Shown: piece after piece, positions 1 to 6,261 of the stretch
Position numbering within the stretch: the first letter of the stretch is position 1
Layout: the number at the start of each line of letters is the position of its first letter
DNA from: Syntrophales bacterium
GTDB lineage: Bacteria; Desulfobacterota; Syntrophia; Syntrophales; UBA8958
Length of the DNA: 10,656 bases
Assembly (NCBI GenBank): GCA_023231165.1
Contig: JALNVY010000071.1
Span: forward strand, 1-10,656
Direction of reading: 5' to 3'
The notes under the pieces: generated by a model
What the model saw: the letters and a program-made list of their open reading frames with translations, nothing else
Databases searched by the model: none
Told to the model about the DNA's origin: nothing
Translations under genes and position numbers: made by a program

Positions 1-320
1 CCGGAGGCATCACGGAGGCGGTCCGGCGAGCCCGCCGGGGCGTCGCCCACACCCTGAAGATCGAGGTGGAGGTCCGGGACCTTGGCGGACTGGAAGAGGC
101 CCTGGCCGCGGGGGCTGACGTAATCATGCTGGATAATATGAACATCGGGGACATGAAAACGGCTGTGGACGTAGCGGCTGGACGGACGCCCTTGGAGGCC
201 TCGGGAAATGTAACTCTGGACAATGTCCGCGCCATTGCCGCGACGGGCGTCAACTTCATATCCGTAGGGGCCTTGACCCACTCCGTCCACGCGGCAGACA
301 TCTCCCTCCTCATTCAATGA
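1..320 (+). CDS. nadC: Nicotinate-nucleotide pyrophosphorylase (quinolinate phosphoribosyltransferase), C-terminal part
   Basis: This is the 3' end of an open frame that enters from the left edge (first full codon at 3). About 105 residues are visible. The family converts quinolinate and PRPP to nicotinate mononucleotide, CO2 and pyrophosphate in de novo NAD synthesis in the cytoplasm. The C-terminal signatures are all present: KIEVEV (about residues 20-25 of the visible part), GADVIMLDNM with the Asp-Asn that binds phosphoribosyl and quinolinate groups, LEASGNVTL, and the closing TGVNFISVGALTHSV and ADISL. The gene stops 13 bp before birA and leads a run of NAD, biotin and CoA genes on the same strand. 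The N-terminal half lies outside the window, so nothing can be said about it. Confidence 0.95.
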   Translation, partial: GGITEAVRRARRGVAHTLKIEVEVRDLGGLEEALAAGADVIMLDNMNIGDMKTAVDVAAGRTPLEASGNVTLDNVRAIAATGVNFISVGALTHSVHAADISLLIQ

Positions 321-333
321 CGACCTCTGCTAG

Positions 334-1125
334 ATGAATTTTACGGAAGAGGCGTTAAAAGAGAGGCTTGCGGGGAAGAAAATTGGTGGAAATGTTCGGT
401 ATTTCCCGGAAATCGACTCCACAAATATCATGGCCTGCCGCCTGGCCAGGGACGGCGCCCCGGAAGGCACGGTCGTCGTGGCTGACGCCCAGGGGAAGGG
501 AAAAGGCCGTCTGAATCGTGTCTGGCAATCCCCGCCGGGAAGCAACCTCTACGTTTCCATTATCCTGAGACCTCGCATCGATCCTCCTGCCGCCCCCCAA
601 CTCACCCTGGTGGCCGGGGTGGCTGTGGCAGACCTGCTTGCCGCCTGCGCTCTGAAGGATGTGACCATAAAATGGCCCAACGACGTTCTCATCTCAGGGA
701 AAAAGGTCTGCGGCATCCTCACGGAGATGAGCTCCTCGGCCCGGGGTGTTGATTTCATCGTCTTGGGCGTCGGCCTAAACATCAACATGAATCGTGAGGA
801 TTTCGAGCCGGCCCTTGGCAACATAGCCACCTCGCTTAAAATTGAAACCGGCAAAACCCATGATCGTATCGAAGTCATTTCCGGACTGTTGAACTTTTTT
901 GAAACATGGTATAGGGTCTTCCTTAGCACCGGTTTTCCCGGGGTCCGGGATGCCTGGCTCCGTTACGCCAACATCCTGGGACGGCCGATCCGGGTGGTTT
1001 TCCGGGAAGATACCCAAACCGGGGTGGTCATGGGTATTGACGATGACGGGACCATTATGATGCGAGGCGCCGACGGCACGACCCAGCGGGTCATAGCCGG
1101 GGATGTTCATCTCTTGAAGGAGTAG
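334..1125 (+). CDS. birA: Biotin--[acetyl-CoA-carboxylase] ligase, monofunctional (no HTH domain)
   Basis: This 263-aa enzyme should activate biotin with ATP to biotinyl-AMP and transfer it to the lysine of biotin carboxyl carrier domains. Landmarks in order are DSTN (28-31), the adenylate-binding loop GKGRLNR (56-62) followed by W64 and SPPG (66-69), the catalytic-lysine motif KWPND (113-117, Lys113), KKVCGILTE (123-131) and GVGLNIN (145-151). A small C-terminal SH3-like domain follows from about 215. E. coli BirA is about 321 aa with an N-terminal winged helix. Here the catalytic domain begins almost at residue 1, and an in-frame TAG lies directly before the ATG at 334, so the repressor domain is truly absent. 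It should therefore be a ligase only. The second Gly of the GRGRxGR loop is Asn61 here. No strong ribosome-binding site is visible, so translation may be coupled to nadC, which ends 13 bp upstream. Confidence 0.93.
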   Translation: MNFTEEALKERLAGKKIGGNVRYFPEIDSTNIMACRLARDGAPEGTVVVADAQGKGKGRLNRVWQSPPGSNLYVSIILRPRIDPPAAPQLTLVAGVAVADLLAACALKDVTIKWPNDVLISGKKVCGILTEMSSSARGVDFIVLGVGLNINMNREDFEPALGNIATSLKIETGKTHDRIEVISGLLNFFETWYRVFLSTGFPGVRDAWLRYANILGRPIRVVFREDTQTGVVMGIDDDGTIMMRGADGTTQRVIAGDVHLLKE

Positions 1126-1129
1126 ATTT

Positions 1130-1894
1130 ATGCTGCTTGTCGTTGATGTAGGAAACACGAACACCGTACTGGGTTTATTCGACGGGGAGAACCTCGTTCA
1201 TGACTGGCGAATACGAACGGTTGTCGATCATACCGTCGACGAATACGGGATGCTGATCTATAACCTCTACAAGTCCAGCAAGATCAGTTCCAAAAAGATC
1301 TCCGATATCATCATCTCCTGTGTCGTCCCGCCGATGCTCAATATTCTGGAGCCCCTCTGTGAGAAATATTTTCATCTGAAACCGTTGATCGTGGGACCCG
1401 GCGTCAAGACGGGGATGCCTATCTACTATGATAACCCCAAGGAAGTGGGGGCGGACCGGATCGTAAACGCCGTGGCGGCCTATGAAAAGTACAAGCGTGA
1501 CTTGATCATAGTTGATTTTGGCACGGCAACAACCTTTGACTATGTGTCCGTCAAAGGGGAGTATATGGGCGGATGCATCGCGCCGGGGATCATGATCTCC
1601 AGTGAGGCCCTCTTCGAGCGGGCGGCGAAGCTCCCCCGGGTCGAGTTGAGCAAACCCCGGGCAATCATCGCCAAGGATACGGTGAGCAGCATGCAGGCCG
1701 GGATTATGTATGGGTATGCGGGCCTGGTGGACGGCATCGTCGGACGGATGATGGGAGAGGTAAAGGGCAATCCCATGGTCATCGCCACGGGTGGTCTGGC
1801 AAAAATCGTCGCCCCGGAAACAAAGACCATCGAGGTGGTGGACGATATGCTGACCCTGGAGGGGCTACGTCTAATCCATCTCCGCAACAAATGA
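1130..1894 (+). CDS. coaX: Type III pantothenate kinase
   Basis: A 254-aa ASKHA-fold kinase that phosphorylates pantothenate, the first step of CoA synthesis. The type III class is not feedback-inhibited by CoA. Visible motifs are DVGNTNTVLG (6-15, ATP phosphate-binding), SCVVPP (63-68), the pantothenate-site GADRIVNAVAAY (107-118) with Asp109 as the expected catalytic base, DFGTATTFD (129-137), GGCIAPGI (147-154) and the C-terminal ATGGLA (219-224). Length is typical of the family. The start is fixed by an AAGGAG Shine-Dalgarno at 1117-1122 inside the end of birA, 7 nt from the ATG, so birA and coaX are probably translated from one message. birA-coaX adjacency is common in bacteria. The stop codon TGA overlaps the left end of the repeat that follows. 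Confidence 0.95.
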   Translation: MLLVVDVGNTNTVLGLFDGENLVHDWRIRTVVDHTVDEYGMLIYNLYKSSKISSKKISDIIISCVVPPMLNILEPLCEKYFHLKPLIVGPGVKTGMPIYYDNPKEVGADRIVNAVAAYEKYKRDLIIVDFGTATTFDYVSVKGEYMGGCIAPGIMISSEALFERAAKLPRVELSKPRAIIAKDTVSSMQAGIMYGYAGLVDGIVGRMMGEVKGNPMVIATGGLAKIVAPETKTIEVVDDMLTLEGLRLIHLRNK

Positions 1895-2017
1895 CGGCTT
1901 CGTAAAAAGTCCGGATGCGGCGTTGCGCTGCATCCCTCGTCACTGCGGCGTACGACAAGTGCGCCTCATTCCTCGGGATTTGCGCGCCTTGCCTGCGGAT
2001 CTTTTTACGAGGCCGTC
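1892..2017. repeat. Structured intergenic repeat with palindromic ends (REP/MITE-like), copy type A
   Basis: The outer arms at 1893-1909 and 2001-2017 are 17-bp inverted repeats matching at 16 positions (GACGGCTTCGTAAAAAG against GACGGCCTCGTAAAAAG). The one difference still allows a wobble pair. Inside the left half, 1913-1922 pairs fully with 1926-1935 around a TTG loop, with nine Watson-Crick pairs and one G:T. The rest of the core (1936-2000) is GC-rich without an open frame. No target-site duplication is obvious. The left end falls inside the coaX stop codon. From memory it resembles a repeat scattered through deltaproteobacterial genomes, but I cannot confirm that here. It occupies most of the coaX-coaE gap and would fold in the operon mRNA. 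The rest of the gap (2018-2077) holds only a short leader frame. Confidence 0.8.
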
Positions 2018-2077
2018 GATTATGACTAATTTTCCGACTTTTTCCGGGGTCATCACGTATGATGGATAAATCTCACG

Positions 2078-2692
2078 ATGCTTAATGTAGGGCTGACAGG
2101 GGGCATCGCGTCCGGTAAATCCACGGTCGCGGCCATGCTGGTTGAGATGGGGGCCTTCCATATCGATTTTGATATCCTGGCCCACGGGGTGGAAAAACCG
2201 GATATGCCGGCCTGCCTGGCAATAATTGACGCTTTTGGTCCGGAGATCCGGAATAAGGACGGGACGATCAACCGGGCCAGACTCGGGGCGATTGTTTTTG
2301 CTGATCAAAAGAAGCTGTCCCAACTGAACGCCATTGTCCATCCGGCCGTCTTAACGGCGTGGCGCTGTCAACTGGAAGAAATAAAAGATGAAAAGGCGGA
2401 CGCCATCGTCCTGTCCGATGTGCCGCTCCTCATCGAGGCGAGGATGAAGCAGCTGGTGGACGTGGTTCTCCTCGTCTATATCTCCCCGGAGGAGCAACTC
2501 CGGCGCCTCATGGCCAGAAACGGCTATACCCGGGAAGAGGCCCTTTCCCGTCTGAGCGCTCAAATGCCAATCCAGGACAAACTGGCCCTGGCCGACCTGA
2601 TCGTCAACAACGAAGGGTCCCGCGAGGAAACACAGGAACAGATCGTTGCTGTCTGGGGGGAATTGGTACGACGGGAAAGAGAAAAAAGATAG
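2078..2692 (+). CDS. coaE: Dephospho-CoA kinase
   Basis: A 204-aa P-loop kinase that phosphorylates the 3'-OH of dephospho-CoA, the last step of CoA synthesis in the cytoplasm. The Walker A loop is TGGIASGKST (7-16). The substrate-side acidic pair is DFD (30-32), where many homologues have DAD. IVHP (86-89), DVPLLIE (114-120) and the lid region YISPEEQLRRLMARNG (134-149) follow. C-terminal features ADLIVNN (172-178) complete the family pattern, and the length is typical. The ATG at 2078 is the only start that keeps the P-loop. It has no good Shine-Dalgarno and lies inside an 8-codon upstream frame (2059-2085), so reinitiation is possible. It serves the same pathway as coaX upstream, from which the structured repeat separates it. 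Confidence 0.95.
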   Translation: MLNVGLTGGIASGKSTVAAMLVEMGAFHIDFDILAHGVEKPDMPACLAIIDAFGPEIRNKDGTINRARLGAIVFADQKKLSQLNAIVHPAVLTAWRCQLEEIKDEKADAIVLSDVPLLIEARMKQLVDVVLLVYISPEEQLRRLMARNGYTREEALSRLSAQMPIQDKLALADLIVNNEGSREETQEQIVAVWGELVRREREKR

Positions 2693-2719
2693 CCCTTTTT
2701 TTATACAAATGAATACACC

Positions 2720-2748
2720 TTGAATATATTCCCGAAATTGGTTATAGA
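2720..2748 (+). promoter_or_regulatory. Candidate sigma70 promoter for the carbonic anhydrase gene
   Basis: TTGAAT (2720-2725) and TATAGA (2743-2748) lie 17 bp apart in an AT-rich stretch that contrasts with the GC-rich genes around it. Each box matches four of six consensus positions. It stands about 40 bp before the ATG at 2787, which has a GGAGG Shine-Dalgarno at 2772-2776. This would separate the carbonic anhydrase-carboxypeptidase pair from the cofactor genes. Confidence 0.45.
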
Positions 2749-2786
2749 AAGACGTGTAATTTCAAAGTTATGGAGGAAATACAGCT

Positions 2787-3401
2787 ATGATTGGAAAAAA
2801 TGTTCTGACGGATTTCAGCTCCAAAGTCTACGATCCCATAATTGACCCGACGGCCTATGTCCATCCCCTGGCCGCAGTCATCGGTAATGCCATCTTGGGA
2901 AAAAATGTCATGGTATCTCCCTTTGCCTCGGTCCGGGGCGACGAAGGTCAACCCCTTTTCGTCGGCGACAACTCCAATGTCCAGGATGGGGTCGTCATTC
3001 ACGCCCTGGAAACAGAGATGAACGGCGAGGTCATTGAAAAAAATCTCTGCGAGGTGGAAGGAAAGAAATATGCGGTTTATGTAGGCAGCCGGGTGTCTTT
3101 AGCCCATCAGGTCCAGATCCACGGACCTGCCGTGGTTCTCGACGAGACCTTCGTCGGCATGAAGTCACTGGTATTCAAGGCCTCTATTGGTCAAAACTGT
3201 GTCATTGAACCCGGCTGCATCCTGATGGGGGTAACCATTGCCGACGGCCGCTATGTTCCCGCGGGCTCCGTGATCAAAACCCAGGAACAGGCGGACAAGC
3301 TGCCCGTCGTCACCGAGGACTACCCCTTCCGGACCTTGAACAAGGGCGTTGTCCATGTCAACACCGCCCTGGCGAAGGGATACCTGGCGGCAAGTAAATA
3401 G
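2787..3401 (+). CDS. cam: Gamma-class carbonic anhydrase, Cam type
   Basis: A 204-aa left-handed beta-helix protein expected to interconvert CO2 and bicarbonate as a homotrimer with metal sites between subunits. It follows the Methanosarcina thermophila Cam pattern closely, not the shorter CamH/YrdA pattern. Metal ligands are His72, His107 and His112. Arg50, Asp52, Glu53 (in VRGDEG), Asn64, Gln66 and Glu75 (in HALETE) match Cam Arg59, Asp61, Glu62, Asn73, Gln75 and Glu84, and Asn192 matches Cam Asn202. The acidic loop that carries the proton-shuttle glutamate is kept (about 75-92). There is no signal peptide, so it should act in the cytoplasm, unlike the precursor of archaeal Cam as I recall it. 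The GGAGG at 2772-2776 supports the ATG. The next gene starts 12 bp after the stop. Residue equivalences come from memory of the family. Confidence 0.92.
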   Translation: MIGKNVLTDFSSKVYDPIIDPTAYVHPLAAVIGNAILGKNVMVSPFASVRGDEGQPLFVGDNSNVQDGVVIHALETEMNGEVIEKNLCEVEGKKYAVYVGSRVSLAHQVQIHGPAVVLDETFVGMKSLVFKASIGQNCVIEPGCILMGVTIADGRYVPAGSVIKTQEQADKLPVVTEDYPFRTLNKGVVHVNTALAKGYLAASK

Positions 3402-3413
3402 GAATTAAGATAC

Positions 3414-4328
3414 ATGTCCCGTTTCGCAAAACTAGAAATTATTCTGGTCGTCATCATGTGCCTGGTTTTTGCCGCCCCCGGCGAGGCAAAAAAGACCAAG
3501 AAGAAACATCATCGAGCCGTCGCTCCCAAAGCGAAAGCTGTCGCGCCGGCAGTGAAATCAATAGTCCTCATGGATATGACAACCGGGAAGATCCTCCAGA
3601 GCCGCAACGCCAACCTTGCCATGCAACCTGCCTCCATCACCAAGGTGCTCAGCCTGTACATGGTTTATGATGCTGTCAATGCCGGGAAGGCCCGGTGGTC
3701 GGACCGGGTCCGGATCAGTCCCCGGGCCGCGCGGACCGGAGGATCGAGAATGTATCTGGAAGCTAATACGGAGGCTACGCTTGGAGAGCTGGTTATGGGA
3801 ATGTCCGTTGTATCCGCCAATGACGCTTGTGTAGCCGTCGCCGAACATATGGAGGGCTCCGTGGAGGCTTTTGTAGAAAAAATGAATATTCAGGCGCAAA
3901 AACTGGGCATGACCCAGAGCTGCTTCAAGACTCCCAACGGTCTGCCGGCAAAAGGCCAATACACAACGGCGGCGGACATCGTCAAGCTATCCACCGCTTA
4001 TCTGGAGCGGTTTCCGGCTTCACTGACCATTCATTCCATGCAGAAATACACTTATAACGGCATCACGCACCCTAACCGGAATCGTCTACTGGGACACTAT
4101 CAAGGTGTGGACGGCCTGAAGACCGGTTATGTCGGGAAGGCTGGCTGGCATATCGCCGTCACAGCCAAACAAGGAGACAACCGTCTTTTGGCCATCCTCA
4201 TGGGGGCAAATAATCCCCAATTCAGGAATAAAGAGGCGGCCAAACTCCTCGACAAGGGGTTTGCCATGGTCAACGGGGGAAAGGCGGTTGTTCTGAAGAA
4301 CGCTTCAGCGGCGGGTCGCCTTCTGTAA
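3414..4328 (+). CDS. Exported D-alanyl-D-alanine carboxypeptidase (peptidase S11, PBP5/6-like)
   Basis: A 304-aa serine DD-peptidase that should trim the terminal D-Ala from peptidoglycan pentapeptides in the periplasm. An N-terminal hydrophobic segment (about 7-21) is followed by a plausible cleavage near GEA-KK (23-27). Next comes an unusual Lys/His/Ala/Pro-rich linker (26-48). The three active-site motifs are in order: SITK (Ser74, Lys77), SAN (134-136) and KTG (236-238). Only the catalytic domain is present. The C-terminal beta domain and amphipathic membrane anchor of E. coli PBP5 (about 400 aa) are missing, so it may be soluble, or held by an uncleaved N-terminal helix. AGGA at 3400-3403 serves as ribosome-binding site and overlaps the stop of the carbonic anhydrase gene, so the two genes are probably co-transcribed. 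The last 24 bp overlap the end of etfA on the other strand. Confidence 0.92.
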   Translation: MSRFAKLEIILVVIMCLVFAAPGEAKKTKKKHHRAVAPKAKAVAPAVKSIVLMDMTTGKILQSRNANLAMQPASITKVLSLYMVYDAVNAGKARWSDRVRISPRAARTGGSRMYLEANTEATLGELVMGMSVVSANDACVAVAEHMEGSVEAFVEKMNIQAQKLGMTQSCFKTPNGLPAKGQYTTAADIVKLSTAYLERFPASLTIHSMQKYTYNGITHPNRNRLLGHYQGVDGLKTGYVGKAGWHIAVTAKQGDNRLLAILMGANNPQFRNKEAAKLLDKGFAMVNGGKAVVLKNASAAGRLL

Positions 4329-5261
4329 TTCCTCAATCAGCTTGGGCGTCACATCGTAGAGGTCCCCGACGATTCCCAAGTCGGCGGCCTGGAAAATCGG
4401 GGCGTTTTCATCTTTGTTCACGGCACAGATCACCCGGGCGCCGCGAATGCCCGTGACATGTTGGATCTGCCCGGAGACGCCCAGTCCGATATACAGGTCC
4501 GGCTTCACCTGGACCCCGGAAAGACCGATGCAGAGGTCATCGGGCAGCCAGTGCAACTCCTCCGAGATCGGTCGGGTACAGCCGATCTCTCCCCTGACCA
4601 GATCCGCCAATTGACGGGCAATGTGAATATCCTCCTCCTTCTCCATACCCCGTCCCACACAAACCACCACCTTGGCCTCCGTGATATCCTGACTGCTCCG
4701 CTCTTTCACTTTCCTGGCAACAATCCTGACGGGGGACGGCGACGGCAGAGACAGTTTCCTGATTTCCCCTGACCTGCTATGGTCCGCTGGTGCCGGGGCA
4801 AAGGTCCGGGTAGGAATCGTCGCCATTACCGGTCTGGTTACGCAGCTAACCTGCTGAACGGCGGCGCCGCCATAAGCCAGGCGCTCCATAACAACAGTCC
4901 CGTCTTCCCCCCGGGAAAGGGCAATACAGTTGCTGCAAAGCCCGGTCCCAAGGTGGGCGGCCAGACGGGCCGCAAAATCCTTGCCTCTCGCCGTGGCAGC
5001 CAGGAGGATCATGTCCGGATCGGCCTTTTTCGCTTCTGCGGCAATGACAGGAATCCAGGCATCGAAAGCTTGTCCTTCCGGAAGGGTGGACATGAGCAGC
5101 ACTTCATCGGCGCCACGGGCGATATGGTTCTGAGCATTGTCCTCTTGGCCCGTGACCGCGGCCGTCAATGTTGTTGCTACCTGGGAGGCAAGCTGCCTAC
5201 CGATATTTAACAGCTCCCACGCCAGATCTTTTCTTTCCGCAATAACCAAAATACCCGCCAT
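4305..5261 (-). CDS. etfA: Electron transfer flavoprotein alpha subunit (EtfA/FixB family)
   Basis: This 318-aa subunit carries FAD in its C-terminal domain and pairs with EtfB. The N-terminal half (1-185) is the Rossmann-like ETF domain, including VIAAEAKKADPDMILLA (72-88). The FAD domain shows VGRGM (202-206), GCTRP (227-231, Arg230 expected near the flavin), SGVQVKPDLYIGLGVSG (248-264) with SGQIQH (263-268), NKDENAPIF (282-290) and GIVGDL (296-301). Length is normal. The ATG at 5261 is supported by a GGAGGAGG Shine-Dalgarno at 5267-5274. It is the last gene of the fixC-fixX-acd-etfB-etfA block and is separated from etfB by 216 bp that hold a structured repeat. Its final 24 bp overlap the convergent carboxypeptidase gene, so no intrinsic terminator fits between them. 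Family membership is certain. Whether it belongs to a bifurcating or an ordinary ETF is not settled. Confidence 0.95.
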   Translation of the reverse strand: MAGILVIAERKDLAWELLNIGRQLASQVATTLTAAVTGQEDNAQNHIARGADEVLLMSTLPEGQAFDAWIPVIAAEAKKADPDMILLAATARGKDFAARLAAHLGTGLCSNCIALSRGEDGTVVMERLAYGGAAVQQVSCVTRPVMATIPTRTFAPAPADHSRSGEIRKLSLPSPSPVRIVARKVKERSSQDITEAKVVVCVGRGMEKEEDIHIARQLADLVRGEIGCTRPISEELHWLPDDLCIGLSGVQVKPDLYIGLGVSGQIQHVTGIRGARVICAVNKDENAPIFQAADLGIVGDLYDVTPKLIEELQKATRR

Positions 5262-5288
5262 AGATGCCTCCTCCAGTCAGCACGTGCA

Positions 5289-5440
5289 GCGCATTCACAA
5301 AAAGTCGAAGATACAACAGAAACGTCATACCAGCGCATCACCCCGGTAAAAAACCGGGGCGGTATCCAGAAATATCTAACGGTTGCAAGAAAACTGGACC
5401 CTGATTTTCACCGGGATGACAACTTTTTGCGAATTCGTCA
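5289..5440. repeat. Structured intergenic repeat with inverted ends (REP/MITE-like), copy type B
   Basis: The element fills most of the gap between etfB and etfA. Outer arms are ATTCACAAAAAGT (5293-5305) and the complement of 5422-5434 (ATTCGCAAAAAGT), 12 of 13 identical. Weaker matching runs out to 5289 and 5438. Inside these, GTCAT (5324-5328) pairs with ATGAC (5416-5420), and TCCAG (5365-5369) pairs with CTGGA (5394-5398). A strong hairpin has CCCCGGT (5341-5347) with ACCGGGG (5353-5359) around AAAAA, extended by ATACC (5327-5331) with GGTAT (5361-5365). There is no open frame and no T-run that would make it an intrinsic terminator. Its core differs from the coaX-coaE repeat, but the ends match it. 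Confidence 0.75.
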
Positions 5441-5477
5441 ATTACAATTTAAATTCAACCTTATACGAGGTTATCGT

Positions 5478-6245
5478 TCAACTGATCAGGCCTCTTTTTT
5501 GCAGGGCTTCCACAAACCCGGCAATCCCCTCCGGCGTCGCGGCAAATTTTTCACAGTTCCTCTCCATTCGTGTCGCCGTCATCCCCAGGGTCTGCAGAAG
5601 GGCGGCGCCGACGGGCGGCAGATCCTCCTTCTTTATGGCGACGACAGGCTTCTTCGACGCCATCAGCGTATCTTTAACCCCCGGGATCCGGGGGATGTTG
5701 ATCTCCGGCAAGACCGTCACCAGTACCGGGAGGGGAGCCTCCACGACCTCGACACCTTCTTCGACTCTCCTTTCCGCCACAATTCGTCCGTCTTCCCCGA
5801 TGGTAAGCTTCTGAACATAGGAAATACAAGGTATCCCAAGATTTTCCGCAAGGCGGGGACCGACCTGCTGGGCGTACTGGTCAGAGGAACCCTCGCCGCA
5901 AATAATAAGATCGTAAGGGATGCGGGAGCGGATAATCTCTCCGAGGATAGACGCCGTTTGGGAGGATTCAAGTTGGTTAAAAGTTGGATCGCCGGCGAAA
6001 AAGGCCTGATCCGCTCCCCGGGAAAGGGCGTCTTTCACTCCCTTGGAGGCTTCGGGGGCGTTCGCCGTCAGCACCGTGACGCTGCCGCCGTGCAACCCCT
6101 TCAGACGGGCCGCCTCCTCGATGGCATTGCGGTCGTAATCGCTGATCTTGTAATCTACGGCGGAAAAATCCAGGGCGCCGGATGCGCCCTTCCGAATATA
6201 GGCTTCATCGATAACCCACTTGAAACAGGCAACGATATTTAGCAT
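5478..6245 (-). CDS. etfB: Electron transfer flavoprotein beta subunit (EtfB/FixA family)
   Basis: This 255-aa partner of EtfA completes the flavoprotein that accepts electrons from acyl-CoA dehydrogenases. Family marks are DYDRNAIEEAARLK (36-49), GGSVTVLTA (53-61), the GADQAFF strand (77-83), the nucleotide-binding segment GEGSSDQYAQQVGPRLAE (117-134) and the C-terminal LPVLVTVLPEINIPR region. QVGPxLAE resembles the form I recall for FixA and bifurcating EtfB proteins. The preceding DQYAQ replaces the commoner DGDTAQ/DGDTGQ. I chose the ATG at 6245 because AGGAAGGAA (6252-6260) stands 6 nt before it and the protein then begins as family members do. The frame continues upstream to 6338 only inside acd. 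acd ends 16 bp before this start, so the two are tightly linked. Confidence 0.94.
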   Translation of the reverse strand: MLNIVACFKWVIDEAYIRKGASGALDFSAVDYKISDYDRNAIEEAARLKGLHGGSVTVLTANAPEASKGVKDALSRGADQAFFAGDPTFNQLESSQTASILGEIIRSRIPYDLIICGEGSSDQYAQQVGPRLAENLGIPCISYVQKLTIGEDGRIVAERRVEEGVEVVEAPLPVLVTVLPEINIPRIPGVKDTLMASKKPVVAIKKEDLPPVGAALLQTLGMTATRMERNCEKFAATPEGIAGFVEALQKRGLIS

Positions 6246-6261
6246 GAATTGTTCCTTCCTT

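Noticed and set aside
2682..2702. AAAAAAG/CTTTTTT stem with a T-run at the end of coaE
   Set aside because: The stem is almost all A:T pairs and too weak for a convincing intrinsic terminator; at most it is a pause site.
5341..5359. CCCCGGT/ACCGGGG hairpin as a terminator between etfB and etfA
   Set aside because: No T-run follows on either strand, and the hairpin is part of a larger repeat element.
5427..6242. A 271-codon open frame on the + strand opposite etfB
   Set aside because: It lies antisense to etfB, and the peptide is rich in Arg, Gly and His without recognisable motifs.
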